Assembly: GCF_036199905.1 (NCBI RefSeq)
Contig: NZ_CP108109.1
Location: 3,023,501-3,087,500 of the forward strand
Length of the DNA: 64,000 nt
From: Streptomyces sp. NBC_00223
GTDB taxonomy: Bacteria; Actinomycetota; Actinomycetes; Streptomycetales; Streptomycetaceae
Reading direction: 5' to 3'
The translations under genes were made by a program, and so were the position numbers. Each line of letters opens with the position of its first letter. Position 1 is the first letter of the stretch. Below are positions 1 to 7,258 of this stretch, piece after piece. The notes under the pieces are model-generated. The model saw only the letters and a program-made list of their open reading frames with translations. It searched no databases and was not told where the DNA came from.

Positions 1-672
1 GACGAACCGCAGCTCGTCCGCGCCCTTGTGATCAACCTCAAGGCCCGCAAGTACGACGTCGACGCCGCTCCCGACGGGGCCACCGCGCTGAGGCTGGCCG
101 CTGCCCATCACCCGGATGTGGTCCTGCTCGACCTGGGACTGCCCGACATGGACGGCGCCCAGGTGATCCGGGGGCTGCGCGGCTGGACACGTGTGCCGAT
201 CATCGTCCTGTCGGCCCGTCATACGTCCGACGAGAAGGTTCTCGCCCTGGACGCGGGTGCGGACGACTACGTCACCAAGCCCTTCGGCATGGACGAGTTG
301 CTGGCCCGGCTGCGCGCCGCCGTCCGCCGTGCCGAACCGGTCGCCGCGTCGGGTTCGGGCCTGGGTGAGGACGCGGTGGTCACGACCGACGCCTTTACCG
401 TCGATCTGGCGGCCAAACGTGTCCGCCGCAATGGTTCCGACGTCCGCCTCACCCCCACCGAATGGCACCTGCTGGACATCCTGGTCCGCAATCCCGGCCG
501 CCTGGTCGGCCAGACCCGCCTCCTCCAGGAGGTCTGGGGCCCTGCCTACGGGACCGAGACCAACTACCTCCGCGTCTACATGGCCCAACTGCGCCGCAAA
601 CTCGAACCCGACCCCTCCCGCCCCCGCCACCTCATCACCGAACCGGGGATGGGCTACCGCTTCGAGCCCTAG
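1..672 (+). CDS. kdpE: KdpE-family response regulator, 5'-truncated by window edge
   Basis: OmpR/PhoB-class DNA-binding response regulator; in the Kdp system it takes phosphate from the sensor KdpD and activates the high-affinity K+ pump operon. The visible 223 residues begin DEPQLVRAL, the acidic patch at the start of a receiver domain, so only a few codons are missing upstream. The phospho-acceptor Asp lies in VVLLDLGLPDMDG, the conserved Lys in YVTKPFGMDELLARLRA. The C-terminal winged helix has LTPTEWHLLDILVRNPGRLV and ends in the usual GMGYRFEP. The partner kinase must lie to the left, outside the window. The KdpE assignment within the OmpR family rests on overall resemblance (TNYLRVYMAQLRRKLEPDP). 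Confidence 0.85.
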   Translation, partial: DEPQLVRALVINLKARKYDVDAAPDGATALRLAAAHHPDVVLLDLGLPDMDGAQVIRGLRGWTRVPIIVLSARHTSDEKVLALDAGADDYVTKPFGMDELLARLRAAVRRAEPVAASGSGLGEDAVVTTDAFTVDLAAKRVRRNGSDVRLTPTEWHLLDILVRNPGRLVGQTRLLQEVWGPAYGTETNYLRVYMAQLRRKLEPDPSRPRHLITEPGMGYRFEP

Positions 673-726
673 AAAGGCCCCCCGAAGTCCCTCGACCGAC
701 CACGACAGCGGTACAGAACGGTCGCC

Positions 727-1023
727 TTGGACGTGCCGCCGACCGCGGACCTCCAGCGGATCCGCGAGCTCTTGGAGCCCGGCGAGGCGATGAAGTGGTG
801 GCACTGGGAGGAAGGTCGCGTCACCGCTGCGTGGACGGCCACGGCTACGGGACGAGCTGCGCCCGGGGCGCGGCTGGTCGTGCCCGTACGGTCCGCCCCC
901 GAAACAGGCAGCGGGCCATCGGGCGGGTCCCTCAGAGCCAGTCCCTCTTCGGACGCCCCATCGAACACGCCTAGGAAACGACAAGATCCCGCCCGGTCTT
1001 CACGACCGGCCGGGATCTCATGA
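727..1023 (+). pseudogene. Possible remnant or small hypothetical ORF
   Basis: A TTG-initiated frame follows kdpE by about 55 bases. Its first 35 residues look protein-like (LQRIRELLEPGEAMKWWHWEEG), but the rest decays into Pro/Ser/Arg-rich sequence and runs through the hairpin at 984-1018. A second frame ending at 974 looks protein-like only at its end (PQSQSLFGRPIEHA). This would fit a small gene broken by a frameshift, or simple chance in GC-rich DNA. I assign no function. Confidence 0.2.
984..1018 (-). terminator. Hairpin terminator after tRNA-Ala
   Basis: AGATCCCG (984-991) pairs with CGGGATCT (1011-1018), continued by CCGGTC (993-998) with GACCGG (1004-1009), leaving a five-base loop and one mismatch. 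Read on the minus strand it lies about 40 bases past the 3' end of the tRNA and is followed by TTGTCGTTT, so it most likely ends the tRNA transcript. It could also stop readthrough from kdpE. Confidence 0.65.
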
Positions 1024-1058
1024 ACTCTTCCTGATTCAACTCAAGAACAGTCGTGTTG

Positions 1059-1132
1059 TGGACCTGAGGGGATTCGAACCCCTGACCCCCTCGATGCGAA
1101 CGAGGTGCGCTACCGGACTGCGCCACAGGCCC
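1059..1132 (-). tRNA. tRNA-Ala(CGC)
   Basis: On the minus strand the acceptor GGGCCTG pairs with CAGGTCC (one G-T pair) before discriminator A. The anticodon stem CCTCG/CGAGG encloses loop TTCGCAT, giving anticodon CGC (reads GCG, alanine). The T arm is AGGGG-TTCGAAT-CCCCT. CCA is not encoded. Length is 74 nt. Confidence 0.92.
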
Positions 1133-1232
1133 TTGCAACGAGGAAAACTCTAGCATCCCGCCGAGGGTGGTCGTGAACGCGATATCGGCTGGTCCGCGCG
1201 GGCCGAGCGGCGCCGGGCCGGGCGGACCGGGG

Positions 1233-2309
1233 TCATTCGTTGGCCGCGCGGGGGCGGTCGGAGTCGGCGTACTGGTCGAAGAGGGGCGTACGGGCTGCTG
1301 TGCGCGGCCGGCGGGCCGGGGGCTGCTGCTCCCGGGGTTCACGGCCGTCGCGCGCCTCGCGGGGCTCACGGGAGGGCGCGGGGTCCGTAGGCGTCGTACC
1401 GGAGCGCGCGGAACTCCATGTGTCAGGAGCGCCGAGGTCGATGCCACCAGGGGTGCGAGGGGCCACCGGGGCGGTCACGTAGGTGGGCAACGGGACCGGT
1501 ACGGGGTCCCAGCCGTCGTCGGCGGTCTGCTGGGCGCGCTGCTGGTCGACCCACTCCGCGTGGTCGGTCTGCTCGACGAGAGCGCGACGGTCGGCGGTGC
1601 GCGGCGAGGGCGCCGGTGCGACGGCGGGAGCCGGGGCAGGAGCGGCGGGCGCCGGAGGACGCTCCTCCTGGGCGGCGGGCGCGGGGGGCGCCGGGCGGGA
1701 CCGCAGGCGCCGAGCGGCCTCCGCCGCGTGACGCTGGTCGAGCCGCACCTCGAAACGGCGCCGTTCCTGCCGCCGCATCTGCGCGATGTACAGGGTGAGC
1801 AGGACCGCGGGGAGGGCCGGTGCCCAGAGCAGCGCGATGCCGCCGACAGCCGCCACGACGGCCCCGGCGGTAAAGGCGACGAAGAGCAGCGTGGTCGTAC
1901 GGCGTCGGCGCGCCAGCACCTTGGCGCGCGGATTGGGCGACTGCGGGTGAGCGGACTGGTGCTGCTGATGCGAGACGGGCTGCGGCGGTGTCACGTCCGA
2001 AGCCGGACCGGTGCGGGCTGCCGGGCGCCGCACCTCGGTCGCGGGCACGGCGAGGCCCCGGACGTCCACCGACTCCACGGGGTCGGTGTCGCCCTCCACT
2101 GCGCCGGCGGCGGGGTCGACGGTCTCAGCGCGCGCCTTCGCGACACGCCGCTCCATCGCCGCCCGTCCGGACAGGAGCCGGATGGCGGTGCTGAAGCGTT
2201 CCGTCGGACGCGCCTCGTTGAGCTCATCCTGCCTACGGAGCCACATCGGCACCAGGTAGGCAGCCCAGGCCCCGACGATGACTGCATAGATGAGGCCGCT
2301 ACTGCTCAC
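1233..2309 (-). CDS. sepX: SepX-like actinobacterial membrane division protein
   Basis: A 358-residue membrane protein. It opens with a hydrophobic helix (GLIYAVIVGAWAAYLVPMWL, about residues 5-24) followed by the conserved cytoplasmic stretch RRQDELNEARPTERFSTAIR. After a linker comes a second hydrophobic hairpin (TTTLLFVAFTAGAVVAAVGG plus the next about 20 residues, near 140-180), then a long Pro/Ala/Arg-rich, probably disordered tail. This layout matches SepX, a Streptomyces protein reported to support hyphal septation and sporulation; the name is from memory of that family, not a search. GTG at 2309 is chosen because the 20 codons upstream look non-coding and homologs start at the first helix. 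It is last in the run galU-moeA-moaC-mog-acetyltransferase-sepX. Confidence 0.6.
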   Translation of the reverse strand: MSSSGLIYAVIVGAWAAYLVPMWLRRQDELNEARPTERFSTAIRLLSGRAAMERRVAKARAETVDPAAGAVEGDTDPVESVDVRGLAVPATEVRRPAARTGPASDVTPPQPVSHQQHQSAHPQSPNPRAKVLARRRRTTTLLFVAFTAGAVVAAVGGIALLWAPALPAVLLTLYIAQMRRQERRRFEVRLDQRHAAEAARRLRSRPAPPAPAAQEERPPAPAAPAPAPAVAPAPSPRTADRRALVEQTDHAEWVDQQRAQQTADDGWDPVPVPLPTYVTAPVAPRTPGGIDLGAPDTWSSARSGTTPTDPAPSREPREARDGREPREQQPPARRPRTAARTPLFDQYADSDRPRAANE

Positions 2310-2426
2310 GCGGTACACGGTAGGGGTGATCGAGACACGCCATACGCAATTTGGCCCGGTGTGTCGCACGATCTGGCTGATAGGCCGAGATTTTTTTGCG
2401 ATTGGCCTTTAATTCGAACAATAGTT

Positions 2427-3023
2427 TTATTTATGAGGAGTGCCGGGTCGCGCTTGGTGCCAGCGGTTCAGCAGCCCTTCCGGCACTTCCTCGGCAGTGA
2501 GCGCGTATACGAGATGATCACGCCACCCTCCGTCGATATGGAGATAGCGCGGACGCAGCCCTTCCTCACGGAAGCCGAGCTTTTCGGCCACTCGGCGGCT
2601 CGGACCGTTCTCGGGGCGAATGCACACCTCCACCCGGTGCAGCCCTATCCGGCGGAAGCAGTGGTCGACGGCGAGCGACACCGAGGTGGGCATCACCCCG
2701 CGGCCGGCCACCGCCTCGTCGACCCAGTAACCGATGTGCGCCGAACACATCGAACCCCAGGTGATCCCCGCGACCGTCAACTGTCCCGCCAGGCGTCCCT
2801 GATATTCGATGATGAACGGCAGCATGCGCCCGGCAGCCGCCTCGCCGCGCAGATGACGGACCATCTGACGATACGTCGGTCGTTGCGCCACATGACCCGG
2901 CGGAGCGGGCGGCACGGTCGCCTCCCAGGGACGCAGCCACTCGCGGTTGCGCCGGTTGACCTCGCGCCAGGCGCGCTGGTCACGCATCCGGATCGGGCGG
3001 AGGGTGATGTCACCGTCCACCAA
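2427..3023 (-). CDS. RimJ/RimL-type GNAT N-acetyltransferase
   Basis: A 198-residue GNAT protein that would move an acetyl group from acetyl-CoA to a protein N-terminus or small amine. N-terminal beta strand DITLRPIRMRD; the acetyl-CoA loop is EAVAGRGVMPTSVSLAVDHCF; the motif B region is HRVEVCIRPENGPSRRVAEKLGFREEG, typical of RimJ/RimL. The substrate cannot be told. The start is uncertain: TTG 3023 and GTG 3020 are in frame, and the frame stays open upstream into the end of mog, so it may begin a few codons earlier at a non-AUG codon. It sits between mog and sepX on the same strand. Confidence 0.8.
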   Translation of the reverse strand: MVDGDITLRPIRMRDQRAWREVNRRNREWLRPWEATVPPAPPGHVAQRPTYRQMVRHLRGEAAAGRMLPFIIEYQGRLAGQLTVAGITWGSMCSAHIGYWVDEAVAGRGVMPTSVSLAVDHCFRRIGLHRVEVCIRPENGPSRRVAEKLGFREEGLRPRYLHIDGGWRDHLVYALTAEEVPEGLLNRWHQARPGTPHK

Positions 3024-3043
3024 CTCGGTCGGCCAGGACCCGT

Positions 3044-3601
3044 TCAGCTCGGTCTCCCAGTAACAGAATTCGGATGATCGCTTGAATGGTCATCCGGTTG
3101 CTCGTTTGAATGATCGCCGCCATGGATCTGATCGACGGCATGTACGACAAGCGGCGCGAGTACGGCGAGGCCGTCCTTCACCCCACCGGTCGAACCCGGA
3201 AGGTTCACCACCAGGGTGCGTCCGGCGACCCCGGCCACGCCGCGGGACAGCACGGCGGTGGGCACCTTCTCCCGGCCGACCGCGCGGATCGCCTCGGCGA
3301 TGCCCGGGATCTCGTAGTCCAGCACCGCCCGGGTGACCTCAGGCGTGCGGTCGGTCGGCGAGATGCCGGTACCGCCGGTGGTGACCACGAGGTCGTACGC
3401 GGCCGCGACCGCCTCCGCCAGCGCCTCGCCGACGGGTTCACCGTCGGGTACGACCCGCGGGCCGTCCACCGTGAAGCCCAGCCCCTCCAGCGCCGCGACG
3501 ATCAGCGGACCGCCACGGTCCTCGTACACCCCGGCCGCGGCGCGGTTGGACGCGGTGACGGCCAGGGCCCGCAGGGGCGGTCTACGCGTGGGAGACGTCA
3601 T
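3044..3601 (-). CDS. mog: Molybdopterin adenylyltransferase MogA/MoaB family
   Basis: A 185-residue MogA/MoaB-type protein, which adenylylates molybdopterin so that MoeA can insert molybdate. Visible motifs: [19 protein letters not shown] (the family TTGGTG signature) and [23 protein letters not shown]. Its ATG overlaps the moaC stop by four bases (ATGA, 3598-3601), indicating translational coupling. The last 30 residues are an unusual Asp/His/Ser/Asn-rich tail ([20 protein letters not shown]), encoded by partly repeated DNA, that is not part of the fold. Confidence 0.9.
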   Translation of the reverse strand: MTSPTRRPPLRALAVTASNRAAAGVYEDRGGPLIVAALEGLGFTVDGPRVVPDGEPVGEALAEAVAAAYDLVVTTGGTGISPTDRTPEVTRAVLDYEIPGIAEAIRAVGREKVPTAVLSRGVAGVAGRTLVVNLPGSTGGVKDGLAVLAPLVVHAVDQIHGGDHSNEQPDDHSSDHPNSVTGRPS

Positions 3602-4080
3602 GGCCGGCGCCAGTCGCCGGACTTCCCACCGGTCTTCTCTTCGATCCGGACGTCGGTGATGACCGCCGCCTTGTCGACGGCCTTCACCATGTCGACGACG
3701 GTGAGCGCGGCGACACTGACGGCGGTAAGCGCTTCCATCTCGACGCCCGTACGGTCCGTGGTCCGCACCGTAGCGGTGATCTCGACGGCGACGTCGGTGA
3801 CCGCGAGGTCGACGCTCACGCCGGAGACGGCCAGGGGGTGACAGAGCGGGATGAGCTCAGGGGTGCGTTTCGCGCCCATGATGCCCGCGATCCGTGCCGT
3901 GGAGAGAGCGTCACCCTTGGGGACGCCCTCGCCACGCAGGAGTTCGACGACACGCGGGGAGACGAGAACGCGTCCGGCGGCCCGGGCCGTGCGCGCGGTG
4001 ACGTCCTTGTCGGAGACGTCGACCATACGGGCCGCGCCCGCCTCGTCGAGGTGGGTGAGGTGCTGCTGAGCGCTGCTCAT
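3598..4080 (-). CDS. moaC: Cyclic pyranopterin monophosphate synthase MoaC
   Basis: A 160-residue MoaC, which acts after MoaA in turning GTP into cyclic pyranopterin monophosphate. Family motifs are clear: [61 protein letters not shown] and [29 protein letters not shown] 4080 is preceded by GGGAG at a good distance; the open frame runs upstream to 4152 but looks non-coding there. It overlaps mog by four bases. A gap of 250 bases with a hairpin separates it from moeA. Confidence 0.93.
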   Translation of the reverse strand: MSSAQQHLTHLDEAGAARMVDVSDKDVTARTARAAGRVLVSPRVVELLRGEGVPKGDALSTARIAGIMGAKRTPELIPLCHPLAVSGVSVDLAVTDVAVEITATVRTTDRTGVEMEALTAVSVAALTVVDMVKAVDKAAVITDVRIEEKTGGKSGDWRRP

Positions 4081-4285
4081 CGTTCTCCCGGTGCGGTCTT
4101 CTGGGCAGACACCGTACCGGCACACGCCGGTGTTCGGCTCCCGGCCCCGCAACCTGGCGGCGAGGGGCCACCACTGTGACCGGAAAGGTTCACCGGACGC
4201 CGACGCCCGGCGCCTCGCTTCACTCCGTTGCCGACGACGCCCGAGTGCGCTCGGCGCGGGGACGATTTCCCGCCTCGCGACGCAC

Positions 4286-4314
4286 TCCGCCGGACACCGT
4301 GAGCTTCCGGCGGA
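4286..4314 (-). terminator. Hairpin after moeA
   Basis: TCCGCCGGA (4286-4294) and TCCGGCGGA (4306-4314) form a perfect 9-bp stem with an 11-base loop, 17 bases past the moeA stop on the minus strand. No T tract follows, as is common in Streptomyces. It could end or attenuate galU-moeA transcription before moaC. The rest of 4081-4330 shows no gene. Confidence 0.5.
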
Positions 4315-4330
4315 CTCTCCGGTCGGAACG

Positions 4331-5653
4331 CTAGTCGAGCAGAATCACATCGACCTCAGCGCCGGCCGGAACAGCGGTGACGGATTCCGGTACGACGATC
4401 AGTGAATCGGCGTGCGCGAGTGCCTTGACCAGGTGAGAGCCGGCGCCACCCGTAGGAGTGACCTCACCGGCCTGCTGGTCGTATTGGCTGCGCAGGAACT
4501 GCCTTCTGCCGTCAGGTGACCGCTCAATCCCGGTCGTACACACAGCCCTTACGACCTCCCGATGAACGGAACCCACCCCCATCAGTGTGCGGATGACGGG
4601 ACGGACGAACATCTCGAAGGACACATACGCGCTCACCGGATTGCCGGGCAGGGCGAGCAAGGGGATGCGGTCGGGGCCGATTCGGCCGAAGCCCTGGGGC
4701 TTGCCGGGCTGCATGGCCAGCGTGCGGAATTCGACGCGCCCCGCGCTCTCCTCCGCGTCCTCGCCGAACGACCCGCCGAGCGAGGACAGCGCCTCCTTGA
4801 CGACGTCGTACGCCCCGACGCTCACCCCACCGCTGGTGACGATGACGTCGGCCCGGATGAGCTGGTCCTCAATGGTGGCGCGCAGCGTCTCGACCTCGTC
4901 GACGACGGCGCCCACACGGTAGGCGATGGCTCCGGCGGCCCGCGCGGCGGCGGTGAGGGCGAAGCTGTTGGAATCGTGGATACGGCCGGGGTCGAGCGGC
5001 TCACCGGGCTGGACGAGTTCGCTGCCTGTGGACACCACGACGACCCGGGGACGCGGTCGTACGGTGACACTGGCCCGGCCGATCGCCGCCAGGAGGCCGA
5101 TCTGCGACGGGCCGAGCACGGCGCCCGCGGCGAGCGCGAGTTCACCGGCGGCCACATCGCTGCCCTTGCCCCGAACGAACTGCTCCGCCTCCGCGGCCCG
5201 ATAGACACGCACCTCGCCGGTCGCACCCCGCGGATCGGCGCTGTACGCGGCCATGGTGGTGACAGGTCCGCCTCCGGCGCCGCCATCGGTCCACTCGACG
5301 GGTACGACGGCTTCGGCTCCGGGCGGGAGCGGTGCGCCTGTCATGATCCGGGCTGCCTGGCCGGGGCCGACCGTGGGCAGCTCGCCGATGCCGGCCGCGA
5401 CGTCGCCGACCACGTCGAGCACTGCGGGATGTTCGTGTGTGGCCGCCTTGGTGTCGGCGACCCGTACCGCGTAACCGTCCATGGAGCTGTTCTCGAACGG
5501 TGGCAGCGAGACGGGCACCGTCACGTCCTCGACCAGCACGCATCCCTGTGCGTCGAGGAGCTGCAGCTCGATCGGCTCCAGGGCGGTCAGCTGACCCAGG
5601 ATGTTGTCCAGATGATCGGTGACGGACCACACACGTTCGGCGCCGTGACTCAC
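4331..5653 (-). CDS. moeA: Molybdopterin molybdenumtransferase MoeA
   Basis: A 440-residue MoeA, which inserts molybdate into adenylylated molybdopterin. In order: N-terminal [18 protein letters not shown], [27 protein letters not shown], the central MoaB-like domain with [32 protein letters not shown] and [10 protein letters not shown], then [20 protein letters not shown] and the C-terminal beta domain. ATG 5653 overlaps the galU stop by four bases, so the two are co-translated. Confidence 0.93.
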   Translation of the reverse strand: MSHGAERVWSVTDHLDNILGQLTALEPIELQLLDAQGCVLVEDVTVPVSLPPFENSSMDGYAVRVADTKAATHEHPAVLDVVGDVAAGIGELPTVGPGQAARIMTGAPLPPGAEAVVPVEWTDGGAGGGPVTTMAAYSADPRGATGEVRVYRAAEAEQFVRGKGSDVAAGELALAAGAVLGPSQIGLLAAIGRASVTVRPRPRVVVVSTGSELVQPGEPLDPGRIHDSNSFALTAAARAAGAIAYRVGAVVDEVETLRATIEDQLIRADVIVTSGGVSVGAYDVVKEALSSLGGSFGEDAEESAGRVEFRTLAMQPGKPQGFGRIGPDRIPLLALPGNPVSAYVSFEMFVRPVIRTLMGVGSVHREVVRAVCTTGIERSPDGRRQFLRSQYDQQAGEVTPTGGAGSHLVKALAHADSLIVVPESVTAVPAGAEVDVILLD

Positions 5654-6558
5654 TGTTGCATCTCCTCATTGACATACAAACGCAACCAGGTCCGGAAATC
5701 GGGTCCTAGGTCATCACGCTCGCACGCCAGTCGGACAATCGCACGCAGATAGTCACCCCGGTCGCCGGTGTCGTAGCGGCGACCGGTGAATATGACGCCA
5801 TGGACCGGTCCACCGTTGTCGTCGCGGTGCGCCATCTCCCGCAGGGCGTCGGTGAGCTGGATCTCACCGCCGCGGCCCGGCTCGGTCTTCTTCAGGGTCT
5901 CGAACACCGCCGGGTCAAGAACATATCGTCCGATAACCGCATAAGAGGAGGGTGCCTGATCGGCCTCAGGCTTCTCGACCAGGTCCGTGACACGCACCAC
6001 GTCCTCGTCCACGGTCGGCACTATGGCCGCGGACCCGTACAGGTGAATGCTGGCCGGAGGGACCTTCATCAGAGCGACGACGCTGCCGCCGTGCTGCTCC
6101 TGAACGGTGATCATGCGGGACAGCAGCGGGTCGCGCGGATCGATCAGGTCGTCACCGAGCAGAACGGCGAACGGCTGGTCTCCCACATGGGGTTCGGCGC
6201 AGAGCACGGCGTGACCGAGGCCCCTGGGGTCGCCCTGGCGCACATAGTGCATCGTGGCGAGATCACTGGACTCACGGACCCGGGCCAGGCGGGATTCGTC
6301 GCCTTTGCGGGTAAGCGCCTCTTCGAGCTCGTAGTTGCGGTCGAAGTGGTCCTCCAGCGGACGTTTGTTGCGACCGGTGATCATCAGCACATCGGACAGC
6401 CGTGCCGCGACGGCCTCTTCGACCACGTACTGGATCGCCGGCTTGTCCACCACCGGAAGCATCTCCTTGGGAGTCGCCTTCGTCGCCGGCAGGAACCGGG
6501 TGCCCAGTCCGGCCGCGGGAATGACAGCCTTGGAGATCCGCTTACGTGAGCGCGTCAT
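5650..6558 (-). CDS. galU: UTP--glucose-1-phosphate uridylyltransferase GalU
   Basis: A 302-residue nucleotidyltransferase making UDP-glucose from UTP and glucose-1-phosphate for cell-wall and exopolysaccharide synthesis. The N-terminal signature is AVIPAAGLGTRFLPATKATP followed by KEMLPVVDKPAIQYVVEEAV; further on are GLGHAVLCAEPHVGDQPFAVLLGDD and LVEKP. ATG 6558 (MTRSRKRISK) fits the family N-terminus; GTG 6567 three codons upstream is an alternative, and the open frame further up is not coding. It is the first gene of the moeA-bearing run and diverges from the folate gene at 6640 across about 80 bases. Confidence 0.93.
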   Translation of the reverse strand: MTRSRKRISKAVIPAAGLGTRFLPATKATPKEMLPVVDKPAIQYVVEEAVAARLSDVLMITGRNKRPLEDHFDRNYELEEALTRKGDESRLARVRESSDLATMHYVRQGDPRGLGHAVLCAEPHVGDQPFAVLLGDDLIDPRDPLLSRMITVQEQHGGSVVALMKVPPASIHLYGSAAIVPTVDEDVVRVTDLVEKPEADQAPSSYAVIGRYVLDPAVFETLKKTEPGRGGEIQLTDALREMAHRDDNGGPVHGVIFTGRRYDTGDRGDYLRAIVRLACERDDLGPDFRTWLRLYVNEEMQQ

Positions 6559-6639
6559 GCCGTGCACTTTAGCGGCCGCGTATGTGCGGAAGATGAAAGA
6601 CCGGTTGGTAATGGCTGATAGGCAACGGTTGTGCGTGGT

Positions 6640-7233
6640 ATGAGCGAGGCACGGGCGCAGAAGGCGGAACTGAGGACGCGGCTTCTGGCGGCCAGGCGCG
6701 GATTGACCGCCGACGAGCGCCGCGCGGCGAGCAGCGCGCTCGCGGAGAGAGTACGCGAACTGCCGCCATTGGCGGCCGCTGAAACCCTTGCGGCCTATGT
6801 GTCGATGGGCACGGAGCCGGGCACTCACGCGTTGATCGAGGCGATACGCGTCTCGGGCACACGGGTCCTGCTGCCCGTGCTCCTGGACGACAACGACCTG
6901 GACTGGGCCGAGTACCAGGGCCCCGCGACCCTGGAACGCACCGGGCGCGGCCTCCTGGAGCCCACCGGAGTACGGCTGGGCCCGCAGGCCGTCACCGAGG
7001 CACAGGCCGTCCTGCTGCCCGGCCTCGCCGTGGACGGCCGGGGTGTACGCCTGGGACGCGGCGGTGGATCGTACGACCGCGTCCTCGAACGGCTGCGGGA
7101 GGCCGGAACGCATCCGGCGCTGGTGGTGCTTCTGTACGCGCACGAGGTGGTCGCTTCGGTTCCGCGGGAACCTCATGACCACCTCGTGAACGCGGCAGTG
7201 ACTCCTGAGGGGGTGCGTCGCTTCCCCGGGTGA
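6640..7233 (+). CDS. 5-formyltetrahydrofolate cyclo-ligase
   Basis: A 197-residue enzyme of the 5-FTHF cyclo-ligase (MTHFS/YgfA) family, which uses ATP to turn 5-formyl-THF into 5,10-methenyl-THF. Visible: N-terminal KAELRTRLLAARRGLTADER, the substrate region YVSMGTEPGTHALIE, and the signature LPGLAVDGRGVRLGRGGGSYDRVLERL. ATG 6640 is chosen; GTG 6631 is three codons upstream and neither has a clear ribosome site. It shares a short divergent promoter region with galU and converges on the acylase gene with only 25 bases between stops. Confidence 0.9.
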   Translation: MSEARAQKAELRTRLLAARRGLTADERRAASSALAERVRELPPLAAAETLAAYVSMGTEPGTHALIEAIRVSGTRVLLPVLLDDNDLDWAEYQGPATLERTGRGLLEPTGVRLGPQAVTEAQAVLLPGLAVDGRGVRLGRGGGSYDRVLERLREAGTHPALVVLLYAHEVVASVPREPHDHLVNAAVTPEGVRRFPG

Positions 7234-7258
7234 ACTTTTCGCACCCCAGGCGCCGAAT

